Shown piece after piece: positions 28,286 to 37,148 of a stretch of DNA of 64,000 nucleotides. The stretch comes from JAFDZV01 sp964455525. Its GTDB lineage: Bacteria > Bacteroidota > Ignavibacteria > OLB7. The notes below the pieces were generated by a model. The model had not been told where the DNA came from. It saw only the letters and a program-made list of their open reading frames with translations, and made no database searches. Each line of letters starts with the position of its first letter. The first letter of the stretch is position 1. The position numbers and the translations under genes are program-made. The stretch lies in assembly GCA_964455525.1 (NCBI GenBank), contig CAYVWR010000012.1, positions 62,001 to 126,000 of the forward strand, read 5' to 3'.

Positions 28286-29179
28286 ATGGCTACCTCGGAA
28301 GATGCGCTGGCTGCATCGGGGAACGACGTAACCATGCCTCCCGCCGGACCGGGGAGGGGCGTGCGTGATGACCAGAGGCGTCTCCGGCTTCTGCTGCATG
28401 TGCTTCTTGGCACTGCGTTTCTCCTGGTGCTGATACGGGTCTTTGTGCTGGAGCCATATGGCATTCCCACCGGCTCGATGCGTCCTACGATCGTTGAAGG
28501 TGATGTGCTTCTGGTGAGCAAGCTGCCCTATACTATCCGGTCGATACGCCATTTCCCTTTTACCGGGATCCCGATCCCCTATATCGAGGTGAAGGGCTTG
28601 GGCATGTTAGAGCGGGGTGATGTGGTCGTCTTTGAATACCCTGCTTTTGCCGGTGGGCTGGGGCCGGGGGAGGAGAACCAGTTCGTAAAGCGTTGCGTGG
28701 CAGTCAGAGGGGATACGATACAGTTGGTGGATGGCCGCATCCAGGTGAACGGGCAGGAGGTGCTTGCCGTATCAGAGGATGGAGCAAGCGAGCCTGGACG
28801 CCGTAGCTCGATATGGCGAAGCCGAGTGGTGCCGGTGCTTCAACCGGAACAGCCGGTGGTGGTGCCATACGACGGATACGAGCTCCTGTTGGATTCCATC
28901 ACAGCCGAGCGCTGGCGTCTCCTGATCGAAAGCGAGGGAAATACGGTGGAATACAGCAACCACATAGTATTTCTGAACGGGATGCCTGCCATTCAGTATA
29001 CCTTTCGGCGCGACTACTTCTTTGCGCTGGGAGATAACTCCAGGATCAGCCGCGACAGTCGTTTTTTTGGCTTTATCCCGTACCAGAATCTGATCGGCAG
29101 GGCATGGATGATCTATTGGTCGCGCGACCCGGATGATGGAACCATTCGTTGGGACCGGATCGGAACCATGGTGCGTTAG
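28286..29179 (+). CDS. lepB: Signal peptidase I, second of a tandem pair
   Basis: ATG 28286 is chosen over a GTG at 28220 because it starts a compact N terminus of normal length. The 297 residues have a membrane span (about 35-57), the serine box IPTGSMRPTIVEGD, the lysine box FVKRCVAVRGDTIQLVDG and LGDNSRISRDSRFFGFI. All catalytic elements are intact, so it should be active beside the first copy. The two differ strongly outside the boxes, which argues for separate substrates, not a recent duplication. hemW begins 20 bases downstream. Confidence 0.93.
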   Translation: MATSEDALAASGNDVTMPPAGPGRGVRDDQRRLRLLLHVLLGTAFLLVLIRVFVLEPYGIPTGSMRPTIVEGDVLLVSKLPYTIRSIRHFPFTGIPIPYIEVKGLGMLERGDVVVFEYPAFAGGLGPGEENQFVKRCVAVRGDTIQLVDGRIQVNGQEVLAVSEDGASEPGRRSSIWRSRVVPVLQPEQPVVVPYDGYELLLDSITAERWRLLIESEGNTVEYSNHIVFLNGMPAIQYTFRRDYFFALGDNSRISRDSRFFGFIPYQNLIGRAWMIYWSRDPDDGTIRWDRIGTMVR

Positions 29180-29199
29180 ATGGCTACGGAAGTATCCCG

Positions 29200-30456
29200 G
29201 TGAATATCCAGTATGGAACAATAAAGCAAGTGGCCGGTCTCTATATTCATATCCCCTTCTGCGAGCGGAAGTGCATCTATTGCAGCTTCTACTCGGTTGA
29301 GACGATCGAAGCCAAAGAGCGCTTCCTTCGGTGCATTGTCCGCGAGATCGAGATGCGTGCCGACGCCCTTCAGGCCGATGGAGCCGCTCCTGCCTCGTAT
29401 GAGACCGTGTTTTTTGGTGGGGGAACTCCTTCACTGTTGTCGCCGGAGGAGATGCAGCGCATTCTCGAGCCTCTCCATCGGCGTTTTCATATTCTTCCTG
29501 ATGCCGAGATCACAATGGAGTGCAATCCCGGCGCTCTTACCGGAGAGTGGCTTCAAGGATATCGGGATCTTGGGGTCAACCGCCTTAGCTTTGGTGTGCA
29601 GTCCTTCAACGATGATGAGCTTCGCTTTTTGAGCCGCATCCACTCCGCCGATGAAGCACGCAAGACCATAACACTCGCACGGGAGTTCTTCCAGAATGTT
29701 TCACTTGACCTTATATTCGCTCTTCCTCATCAGACTCCCGAACGCTGGCGTGCAAATCTGATGGAGGGTCTGCGTCTTGGCACCGGGCATTTCAGCGCCT
29801 ATTCGTTGATATTCGAGGAGGGAACGCGGCTCAATGCCATGCGTCTGGCCGGGCAGGTACGGCCAGCTCCTGATGAGCTTGAGGCGGATATGTACGAGGA
29901 GACGATGGCAACGCTCGCCGAACATGGCTTTGAGCAGTATGAGGTAAGCAATTATGCCTACCCCGGTCGCGAATGCCGGCATAACTTGGGCTACTGGGAG
30001 CGCCGCACCTATGTCGCGTTCGGCCCTTCGGCCCATGGATTTCTACAATCGGTTTTGCGACCGCTCCGTTGGGCAAACATCTCGAATCTTACATCCTATC
30101 TCAACGCCGTTGATTCGGGTATGTTACCGGTTGCAAGCCAGGAAGTACTGACATCTTCTCTAATCATCGAGGAGATCCTTTTTCTGGGATTGCGGAGCAG
30201 CGGGGTTGCCCTGCATGAGTTTCGTGCTGCAACGGGAGTTGCTCTGCGTGATGTGGCCTTGAAAGATGTCACGTGGCTTGTGGATGGCGGATATGCGATT
30301 CTATCGGATAGCCATCTGAAACTGACACGGAAGGGGTATCCCTTTGCCGATCGTTTTGCGCTTCGGCTCATTGAAGCGGTAGAGCGCGCTCTGCCGGGAC
30401 TTATGAAAAGGGAAGCACCTCTTCCCACGTTACCGGTGATAGCGCCGGCTGCATGA
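29200..30456 (+). CDS. hemW: HemW-type radical SAM haem chaperone
   Basis: GTG 29200, preceded by GGAAG, gives 418 residues; the frame also runs from a TTG at 29149 that would lie inside the previous gene. The cluster motif CERKCIYCSF (CxxxCxxC) is followed by FFGGGTPSLLSPEEM and NRLSFGVQSFND, standard for the HemN/HemW group. The C-terminal region ends as in HemW, and the fourth cysteine typical of HemN is absent (CIYCSF, not CxxxCxxCxC). HemW binds haem and delivers it to respiratory proteins; these genes are often misnamed coproporphyrinogen oxidase. It is the last gene of the signal peptidase run. Confidence 0.9.
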   Translation: MNIQYGTIKQVAGLYIHIPFCERKCIYCSFYSVETIEAKERFLRCIVREIEMRADALQADGAAPASYETVFFGGGTPSLLSPEEMQRILEPLHRRFHILPDAEITMECNPGALTGEWLQGYRDLGVNRLSFGVQSFNDDELRFLSRIHSADEARKTITLAREFFQNVSLDLIFALPHQTPERWRANLMEGLRLGTGHFSAYSLIFEEGTRLNAMRLAGQVRPAPDELEADMYEETMATLAEHGFEQYEVSNYAYPGRECRHNLGYWERRTYVAFGPSAHGFLQSVLRPLRWANISNLTSYLNAVDSGMLPVASQEVLTSSLIIEEILFLGLRSSGVALHEFRAATGVALRDVALKDVTWLVDGGYAILSDSHLKLTRKGYPFADRFALRLIEAVERALPGLMKREAPLPTLPVIAPAA

Positions 30457-30571
30457 TTCGCCCCGGGGAGTCTTGTTCTCCCATGCCCATTCATGTCAGG
30501 CACATCACTCGCTTGGCAGCCAACCCTACGATTCAATCTAGGTTAGTTCGATATAACACCGAGGAGTTTCG

Positions 30572-33500
30572 ATGAAGCAATACACGCTGACCAATCGTGT
30601 TCTTGCGGGCGTGTCGTTTCTGATCACCTTGATCACGTACATGCTGACACTTCAGCCGTCGGTCCCGTTCTGGGATTGTGGCGAGTTCACGGCCGCAGCC
30701 GCATGGCAGCAGGTTCCCCATCCACCGGGCGCACCGTTGTTCCTTATTGTCGCCAAGTGGTTCCATCTGGTTCCCCTGGGCGATCCGGGGTGGCGCGTGA
30801 ACATGTTTTCCGCTGTCAGCTCGGCGCTTACCGCCGCGGTTGTCTATCTGATCATTGTAAAGCTTATCGAGCGCTGGCGTCCGTTCCGTGAGGGACGCTC
30901 TCTCACGGCTTATCTCTCCACGTTTGGCGCGGGCCTTATCGGCACGCTGGCGCTTACCTGGAGCGATACGCAGTGGTATAACTCGGTCGAGTCGGAAGTG
31001 TATGCCGCCGGCACACTGCTGATTGCGGTGTTGATGTGGTTGATGATGCGCTGGAACGAGGTTGCCGACAGGCCGGGACATGAGCGATACCTGCTTATGA
31101 TCGCCTATGTGGTCGGCCTTGCCTTCGGTGTTCATCTTCTGGCACTGCTTGTGGTGCCGGGCATCGGCATGGTGATCTACTTCCGCCGATTCCGCTTCGA
31201 TCTAAAATGGTTCCTGGTGGCGCTGGCAGGCATCGCTGTGGTCTTCTACCTGGTCGTCTACGAGTTCCCGCTCCAGCGTTTCCCGAAGATGGTTGCCAGC
31301 AGTTCGGTCTGGGGCCTTCTGGTTGTTGGTGGTCTGCTTGGAGTGGCAATCTGGGCACGTCGCAAGGGAAAGCCGATCCTCTCTCTTTCGGCTGCTTCGA
31401 TGCTGCTGATCCTTCTTGGATTCTCCACCTACGCCCATATTCTCTTCCGTGCGAACTCACATCCGCCGATGAACGAGAACGAGCCTGATACGATGGCCGA
31501 GCTTGTAAGCTATCTGGGCCGCGAGCAGTATGGATACGCGCCGAACTGGCCACGCCGGTATCAGGCCGATGAGTATTATTCCAATCGCCAGAAGCGGTAT
31601 GGGGATTGGTATCCGCCGGTGGATATGGTGAAGGGCAAGTATATCTATGATCGGATCAATACATCGGGCGAGCTGAACTTCATGATGCAGTATCAGATCT
31701 ACCATATGTATATCCGGTACTTCCTCTGGAACTTTGTGGGACGGGCGAGCGATGTCCAGGACGCGCCCGTAACGTTTGCTGGCGTCTCGCAGGAGGTACG
31801 GCAGAACTTTATTGCGCCGACCGGTCGTGGTGATATCTTTCCGATCCAGTTCTATGCTCTGCCATTCCTCCTTGGCTTGATCGGCTTTTATTACCACTTC
31901 CGTCGCGACTGGAAGATGGCTCTGGTCTACAGCGCACTCTTTCTGCTGCTTGGGGTGATAAGCACCTTGCAACAGAACCAGCAGGAGCCGCAGCCGCGCG
32001 AGCGCGACTATTTCTACATCGGCTCCTATATGATCTTTGCGATGTGGATCGGGCTTGGCGCTTCGGGGCTGGCGCAGATGTTCGGCCAGCGCAAGGGAGA
32101 GGATGGCCAGGTCGAGGACGAGGAGCGGGCCGATGGGGGCAATCTTGGCGTTACTGGTGCGGTGCTTGCAGTCTGTTTCCTCGCCGTTCCCATCAATATG
32201 GCAGCCAATGGCTGGAAGGCACACGATCGCTCCAAGAACTGGGTTCCCTGGGATTACTCGTATAATATCCTTCAGAGCCTTGAGAAGGATGCTATCCTCT
32301 TCACCAATGGTGATAACGATACCTTCCCGCTCTGGTATCTACAGGATGTGGCCGGGGTACGCCGCGATGTCCGTGTGGTAAATCTTTCGCTCGGGCAAAC
32401 CGCGTGGTATATCTGGCAGTTGAAGAATGAACGTCCATGGGGTGCCAAGCCGGTGCCGATCAGCTTTGGGAACGATGTTCTGCGGCTTCCCGAGGATGAC
32501 CGGCGTGCACTGCGCCCTATGCCATTGAGAGAGGTGCAGGTTGTCAATCTTGAGGTTCCGGGGAATGTGATGCAGTGGGCAACCAATGGTACGTCCGCTC
32601 AGCCGGCAACGATGACCTGGACGATGCGCGGCATGGGGGGCAAGACCTCCGATGATTACCTGGGAGTGCAGCACCAGCTTGTTCGCGATATCATGTCCAG
32701 CAACAAGTGGGAACGCCCGGTCTATTTCTCCTCCTCCACACAGCAGGATGTGTGGTCGGGATTGCAGGAATACTTCCGCACCGAGGGCATGGCCTATCGC
32801 ATCATGCCGGTGAAACAGGGCACGGGAGTCGATCGCGGCTTTTTCCCGGTGAATCTTGATATCACGCGTAAGTGCCTGTTGGAGACTCTTCCGGCCGACA
32901 AGTGGTATACCGAGCCACACTACGGCTTCAAGTTCCGCAATCTTGCCGATCCCACGGCCTTTTTCAACGAGGATACGCGCCGGACGGTGATGATTGCCTA
33001 TCGTATCCAGTATATGATGCTTGCCAACTACGAGCTGTTCGAGGCGAATAACCCGGCTGGTGCCGTTGCCGCACTCGACAAGCTGGAGCAAGAGATCTCG
33101 ATCGAGAACTTCCCGATGCCCTATCAGTTCCTTGAGAACATCGCAAATATCTATAAGCAGTCGGGCGCATCGGAGCAGGCATCGAAGTATGCTCAACGCG
33201 CACTTCGGGCGCTGGAAGCAGGCGATGACCCGTATAGAGGGGGCAATCCGGAGGTGACGAAGGCGCAACTGTATACGCTGATGGGGGATTATGACCGTGC
33301 CCTCCAGATCTATCAGGCGCTGCGGCAGCAGGCGCCTGGCGATCTCGGACTGCGTGCGCAGATCGAGACGCTCGAGGTGGATCGTCTTCTGGCCAAGAAG
33401 GATACAAGCGGCGCAATCGCCCAGTTGCAGAAGACGATTATCGGGTATGGCAATGATACGTCTGGCCAGCTCAGTGCAAATGTGAGTGCGTTCCGGGAGC

Positions 33501-33595
33501 GTATGGCCGAGCTGAGTGGCAAGCGTGATAATACCCTGGCCATTGACTCCACGGCAATCCCGGCCGGTGGCAGCGTCCCATCCCGTCGGCAGTAG
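30572..33595 (+). CDS. DUF2723 polytopic glycosyltransferase-like protein with TPR tail
   Basis: This 1007-residue protein opens with the DUF2723 signature: SVPFWDCGEFTAAAAWQQVP, HPPGAPLF and many hydrophobic helices up to about residue 480. DUF2723 is a GT-C membrane family; the eukaryotic member TMEM260 transfers O-mannose to proteins. The acidic WDCGEF segment near the first periplasmic loop is the expected catalytic site for a polyprenyl-phosphate sugar donor. A soluble region of about 300 residues and TPR-like repeats (about 860-970) follow, all predicted on the periplasmic side. A polyprenyl-phosphate sugar synthase gene follows at 126 bases, which fits donor supply. Substrate inferred: exported proteins. 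A short purine run (GGAG) precedes the ATG. Confidence 0.88.
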   Translation: MKQYTLTNRVLAGVSFLITLITYMLTLQPSVPFWDCGEFTAAAAWQQVPHPPGAPLFLIVAKWFHLVPLGDPGWRVNMFSAVSSALTAAVVYLIIVKLIERWRPFREGRSLTAYLSTFGAGLIGTLALTWSDTQWYNSVESEVYAAGTLLIAVLMWLMMRWNEVADRPGHERYLLMIAYVVGLAFGVHLLALLVVPGIGMVIYFRRFRFDLKWFLVALAGIAVVFYLVVYEFPLQRFPKMVASSSVWGLLVVGGLLGVAIWARRKGKPILSLSAASMLLILLGFSTYAHILFRANSHPPMNENEPDTMAELVSYLGREQYGYAPNWPRRYQADEYYSNRQKRYGDWYPPVDMVKGKYIYDRINTSGELNFMMQYQIYHMYIRYFLWNFVGRASDVQDAPVTFAGVSQEVRQNFIAPTGRGDIFPIQFYALPFLLGLIGFYYHFRRDWKMALVYSALFLLLGVISTLQQNQQEPQPRERDYFYIGSYMIFAMWIGLGASGLAQMFGQRKGEDGQVEDEERADGGNLGVTGAVLAVCFLAVPINMAANGWKAHDRSKNWVPWDYSYNILQSLEKDAILFTNGDNDTFPLWYLQDVAGVRRDVRVVNLSLGQTAWYIWQLKNERPWGAKPVPISFGNDVLRLPEDDRRALRPMPLREVQVVNLEVPGNVMQWATNGTSAQPATMTWTMRGMGGKTSDDYLGVQHQLVRDIMSSNKWERPVYFSSSTQQDVWSGLQEYFRTEGMAYRIMPVKQGTGVDRGFFPVNLDITRKCLLETLPADKWYTEPHYGFKFRNLADPTAFFNEDTRRTVMIAYRIQYMMLANYELFEANNPAGAVAALDKLEQEISIENFPMPYQFLENIANIYKQSGASEQASKYAQRALRALEAGDDPYRGGNPEVTKAQLYTLMGDYDRALQIYQALRQQAPGDLGLRAQIETLEVDRLLAKKDTSGAIAQLQKTIIGYGNDTSGQLSANVSAFRERMAELSGKRDNTLAIDSTAIPAGGSVPSRRQ

Positions 33596-33665
33596 GCTGA
33601 TCGTCATGCCATGTTCCTGGAACGAGGCCTGAACGGATGTTCGCTAAATTCCTCTGAAATGCCGA

Positions 33666-33695
33666 GGTGGGCCTGCTTGGACAAGCAGGTCCACC
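33666..33695 (+). terminator. Hairpin between DUF2723 gene and glycosyltransferase gene
   Basis: A 12-13 bp stem (GGTGGGCCTGCTT / AAGCAGGTCCACC, one G-U) with a GGAC loop lies 26 bases before the start of the next gene. It lacks a T-run and could limit expression of that gene or protect the mRNA end. Confidence 0.5.
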
Positions 33696-33720
33696 GTCGC
33701 GTTTGTGTAACCAAGCTTCC

Positions 33721-34479
33721 ATGGACCTCTCCTTCATCATACCTGCCTATAACGAGGCGGAGCGTATAGAAGCATCGCTCAACAAGGCGCTCGAGTATTT
33801 CGGGAGGCAGGAGTATACCTGCGAAGTCCTGGTCGTGGATGATGGCTCGCGCGATGGCACCCCGGATATCGTTCGCCGCCACGAAGGTGAGGTGATACGG
33901 CTTGTGCAGCAGCCACGCAATATGGGGAAGGGGGCGGCGGTGCGCCGCGGGATGCTGGAGGCAAGAGGGGGCATGCGGATCTTTTCCGATGCTGATTTCT
34001 CCACACCGATCACCGAGACCGGCCGGATGCTGGAATATCTCCAGGAATATGATGTGGTAATCGGGAGCCGTGCCATCGATACCAGTTATATCAAGGAACA
34101 TCAGCCCTGGTACCGTGAGTCCATGGGAAAGATGTTCAACCGGTTGGTGCAGACGGTGGCCGTGCCGGGCATACTGGACACACAATGTGGGTTTAAGGGG
34201 CTTCGGGCGGCGGCCGCAGAGGAAATCTTTCAGCGGACAAAGATCGATGGCTTCAGTTTCGACGTCGAAATGCTGTTTTTGGCACGGCGTCTGGGGTATA
34301 CGATCAAGGAAATACCGGTCGAGTGGTATAATGATGCCCGTTCGACGCTGAATCCCATCTCCGACTCGCTGCGAATGTTCGGTGAGCTTTTAAAGATCCG
34401 TTCTCTGCATCGCGATCTGAATGGTTCCGCCAACTCACGGCGGGTGGATAGAAGCAGCAAAGTGCCGATCGTGAAGTGA
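33721..34479 (+). CDS. GT2 polyprenyl-phosphate sugar synthase (ALG5/DPM1-like)
   Basis: ATG 33721 begins MDLSFIIPAYNEAERIEASL, the family-2 start. The 252-residue enzyme shows VLVVDDGSRDGTPDIVRR, NMGKGAAVRRGM and the metal/nucleotide motif IFSDADFSTP, closest in style to dolichyl-phosphate beta-glucosyltransferase ALG5. It should move a hexose from a nucleotide sugar to polyprenyl phosphate at the inner face of the cytoplasmic membrane. There is no C-terminal membrane segment. Beside the DUF2723 gene it probably makes that enzyme's lipid-linked donor. The identity of the sugar cannot be read from the sequence. Confidence 0.88.
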   Translation: MDLSFIIPAYNEAERIEASLNKALEYFGRQEYTCEVLVVDDGSRDGTPDIVRRHEGEVIRLVQQPRNMGKGAAVRRGMLEARGGMRIFSDADFSTPITETGRMLEYLQEYDVVIGSRAIDTSYIKEHQPWYRESMGKMFNRLVQTVAVPGILDTQCGFKGLRAAAAEEIFQRTKIDGFSFDVEMLFLARRLGYTIKEIPVEWYNDARSTLNPISDSLRMFGELLKIRSLHRDLNGSANSRRVDRSSKVPIVK

Positions 34480-34531
34480 TTCACAGGGGAACGGGCGGCG
34501 GCCGGTCTACATATTTGTGATTGGGGAGACT

Positions 34532-35176
34532 ATGGAACAGGAGCAGGCAGGCACGGAATTGATCCGTCCATTCATAAGCAGGCGGTATCCTCTGTATCAG
34601 AGCAATACTGCCTTTGAGCACTGGCTTTTTCAGAAGGCCGGCACCGATGGGCAAAAGCTTGATGAGTATCTGGATCTTCTCTATGGTTACGGCTATATCA
34701 CCGGCAATGGCACCATCTCCACAGGCTACGAGGATAGCCCGGACCCGGCAAGCGTGCGGAAGGATATAGAGCGGCGGCTTTCCCTGCTCGATCCTGAGAC
34801 CCTGGGCCTGCTTCGTCTGGCCAGTGTGGAGGGAGAGCGTTTCAGCACGGTGTCGCTTGCCGCTCTTGCCGGAGATAGGGTGGAGGGAAGACTGCAACCG
34901 GCGATAGAGGTGGGGGTGATTGCTCCGGATAGCAATGATGCGGGGATGCCGGTGTTGGGACATCTCTATCGTTTTGTACCGCTACAGATTCGGGATATTC
35001 TCTACGAGGCTCTCTCGGATGAGGAGCGGGCCGATGCTCATACAAAGCTGGTGGTATATCTGGGCGAGGAGTTGGGGCGTACATCCGATCCTGGCGAGCA
35101 GGACATGCTTGGCCAGTTGATCGGCGAGCATAACAAGCGCTTTGCACGTCCTGATCCCTCATCGTCCAAACAATAG
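34532..35176 (+). CDS. Unknown protein resembling the helical arm of STAND/AAA ATPases
   Basis: The protein (214 residues from ATG 34532, GGGGAG just upstream; GTG 34517 is an alternative) has no signal or membrane span. The stretch from about residue 80 (RRLSLLDPETLGLLRLASVE, then FSTVSLAALAG and RYRFVPLQIRDILYEALSDE-like text) closely resembles the winged-helix and helical arm that follows the NTPase core in large STAND signalling ATPases and adenylate-cyclase-associated regulators. The ATPase core itself is absent: no P-loop is present here. It may be a stand-alone regulator or a domain left from a larger gene. The neighbours (GT2, Nudix) give no clear clue. Confidence 0.65.
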   Translation: MEQEQAGTELIRPFISRRYPLYQSNTAFEHWLFQKAGTDGQKLDEYLDLLYGYGYITGNGTISTGYEDSPDPASVRKDIERRLSLLDPETLGLLRLASVEGERFSTVSLAALAGDRVEGRLQPAIEVGVIAPDSNDAGMPVLGHLYRFVPLQIRDILYEALSDEERADAHTKLVVYLGEELGRTSDPGEQDMLGQLIGEHNKRFARPDPSSSKQ

Positions 35177-35394
35177 ATGGTAGCGTTGTCGGGGACTGGT
35201 GGCGGGGCGTATGGCTTGCTTCGGAGATGGAGGGGGGCGTATTCAGGCGAACTCTCCTGGGATCGTCTGCCTGGCTGTACCATGAGCAGTGGAGTGATAC
35301 AAGCTGTGTTGATCCCGTAATTCCTGCCGATATCGCAGGCAGATGATCGTATACGATGCAAACACCGGTTTTTGCACCCCAATCGGAGAGAGCC

Positions 35395-35829
35395 ATGGAA
35401 ACGGTTAATGAGTGGTCGGCAGGAGGAATCGTGCTCCGACGGACAGATGATGGGATGCTCGACGTGCTTGTCATCCAACATAGTTCACACAAGGGGTGGA
35501 GCTTCCCGAAGGGATGGGTGGAGCCGGGTGAAACGCCGCAGCAGGCTGCCGTGCGAGAGGTGGAGGAGGAGTCCGGAGCGCGTGCCGAGATTATCGCCGA
35601 TCTACCTCCGACACGTTATTTTTACATGAATCGGGAGAAGCAGCGCGTTGCAAAAACCGTTACCTGGTATCTGATGCGGTACCTTGGCGATGGTAACCAG
35701 ACCCATGCATATGAAGTGAGCGCTGTGGAGTGGATTCCGCTGGAATCGGTCCATGTACGGCTTACGTATAAGAACGATAAGGATCTGTTTTCGATAGCGC
35801 TCGGTGAAATCGTGCACGCCGAAGTCTGA
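35395..35829 (+). CDS. Nudix hydrolase (Ap4A-type)
   Basis: ATG 35395, with GGAGAG just upstream, gives 144 residues; an ATG at 35356 would add 13. The Nudix box is complete: GWVEPGETPQQAAVREVEEE followed by SGA. The preceding WSFPKG is typical of diadenosine tetraphosphate hydrolases of the MutT/NUDT2 group. It would cleave dinucleoside polyphosphates or related nucleotides in the cytoplasm with Mg2+. Exact substrate is uncertain because the box does not decide it. It stands between the STAND-like fragment and a small outer-membrane protein. Confidence 0.88.
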   Translation: METVNEWSAGGIVLRRTDDGMLDVLVIQHSSHKGWSFPKGWVEPGETPQQAAVREVEEESGARAEIIADLPPTRYFYMNREKQRVAKTVTWYLMRYLGDGNQTHAYEVSAVEWIPLESVHVRLTYKNDKDLFSIALGEIVHAEV

Positions 35830-36016
35830 ATCCGGATAGCATCCACCCCCCCACCTATATTACTTTGTAGTCAATTATCTGCTTGGAAATTGCAGAAAGA
35901 GCGCTAAGTTCGGGCGCCGGTATACTATCGGCACTCTCATCAGTACACCCACGCAAACGCTTAAGCACGTGGTAGGACGTGCTTTATCATAACAATCACA
36001 TCGTAAGGTGCACAGT

Positions 36017-36505
36017 ATGAAGATGCGCAAGTTCTTCTCTCTTACTTTTATCCTTGGTGCGCTTCTCGTGTCCGGCGCAGTTAAGGCATCCGCTCAGGCG
36101 GGTATTGCTCCGTCGAGCCAGTTTGGTATCGGGGCTGGCACATCGGGAGCACAGCTTCAGTATGCCATCTCGCCAAGCTTCCAGATTGGTTCCAATGTGG
36201 GGCTGAATATCACTTCACCAGCAGTTGGTGATGCTATAACCACGATCACTATCGAGCCGTATGCTCGCTTGTTGTTCGAAGGGGTCGTCAATCCGTTTAT
36301 CCAGGCTGGTATCAGCATCGTGAGCGCTTCGTCGACGACGAACACCTCGCTGTATGCAGCGCCGGGTCTTGAGTATTTCTTCAGTCGGAACGTTGGTGTG
36401 TTCGGCCTGGTCGGACTCCTCAACATTCCGTTCCAGGACGGTGCAACGAAGGTCTTCGGCATCACTGGTGGTGCCGTTGGTGTTGAGTGGTACTTCAACC
36501 CCTAA
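36017..36505 (+). CDS. Small outer-membrane beta-barrel protein
   Basis: ATG 36017 follows AAGG by 8 bases. The 162-residue product has a signal peptide (residues 1-27, cut after KASAQ). The mature part is built of alternating hydrophobic strands (FGIGAGTSGAQLQYAI, ITIEPYARLLFEG, VNPFIQAGISIVSAS, NVGVFGLVGLLNI) and ends with an aromatic residue pair, VGVEWYFNP, as expected for an 8-stranded barrel of the OmpA/OmpX or porin-fold kind. Role unknown. It is monocistronic: a long leader with a poly-C run lies before it and a strong terminator after it. Confidence 0.82.
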   Translation: MKMRKFFSLTFILGALLVSGAVKASAQAGIAPSSQFGIGAGTSGAQLQYAISPSFQIGSNVGLNITSPAVGDAITTITIEPYARLLFEGVVNPFIQAGISIVSASSTTNTSLYAAPGLEYFFSRNVGVFGLVGLLNIPFQDGATKVFGITGGAVGVEWYFNP

Positions 36506-36538
36506 TCTAGACTTTGCGACGTCTATTCCGTGTAGACG

Positions 36539-36571
36539 AAGGGCCTGGACCATACCGTCCAGGCCTTTTTT
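36539..36571 (+). terminator. Intrinsic terminator after barrel gene
   Basis: AAGGGCCTGGAC pairs with GTCCAGGCCTTTTTT (about 10 bp of strong stem, 6-base loop) and is followed by a run of six T. A textbook rho-independent terminator. Confidence 0.93.
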
Positions 36572-36615
36572 GATTGCGGATCTGCCTGCTCACCGGTTAC
36601 TCTGCATTTCATATC

Positions 36616-37029
36616 ATGCGCGTACTTGCTATCGACTTCGGCACCGTACGTATTGGAACGGCGCTATCGGATGAACTGGGCCTGTTCGCTTCTCCACACA
36701 AGGTGCTCCCGTATTCAAAGGATGCTGCGGCGGGCATCGCTGCCTTGGTGCAGGAGAGTGGTGTTGCAACAGTGGTGATCGGCATGCCCTATGCACTCGA
36801 TGGTACCGAAACGGATATGACCCGCCGCACCAGGAATTTTGCCGAGAAGCTGCGTCCTCTGCTCCCCTGTGCGCTGGTGGAGTGGGATGAAGCGTTCAGC
36901 TCGCGTACGGCTGGCAGCTTGATGCGCGATGCTGGAATGCGCAGGAAGCGCCGACAGGAGAAGGGGATGACCGATACCTGGGCTGCTGCGGTGATCCTGC
37001 AAGGGTATCTTGATTCGCTGCGTCCATGA
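36616..37029 (+). CDS. ruvX: Putative pre-16S rRNA nuclease RuvX/YqgF
   Basis: ATG 36616 starts MRVLAIDFGTVRIGTALSDE, the family signature; the frame extends 14 codons upstream into a terminator region and is rejected. The 137 residues have the RNase H-like fold with conserved acidic residues (DFG near the start, EWDEAFSSRTA in the middle, DTWAAAVILQGYL at the end). YqgF processes the 5' end of 16S rRNA and is a Holliday-junction resolvase fold. It is soluble and cytoplasmic. No clear ribosome site is seen. Confidence 0.92.
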   Translation: MRVLAIDFGTVRIGTALSDELGLFASPHKVLPYSKDAAAGIAALVQESGVATVVIGMPYALDGTETDMTRRTRNFAEKLRPLLPCALVEWDEAFSSRTAGSLMRDAGMRRKRRQEKGMTDTWAAAVILQGYLDSLRP

Positions 37030-37148
37030 TATATTGTGTGCCCGTGCCATTGGCGCTGCCTTGTCGTGTTCCAGGGTATCGACCAAAACAGGATAGTCAC
37101 ACATCCTTCCTTTGCCCTTCCTCACCACGAACGTAGATTTGCCCTCCG

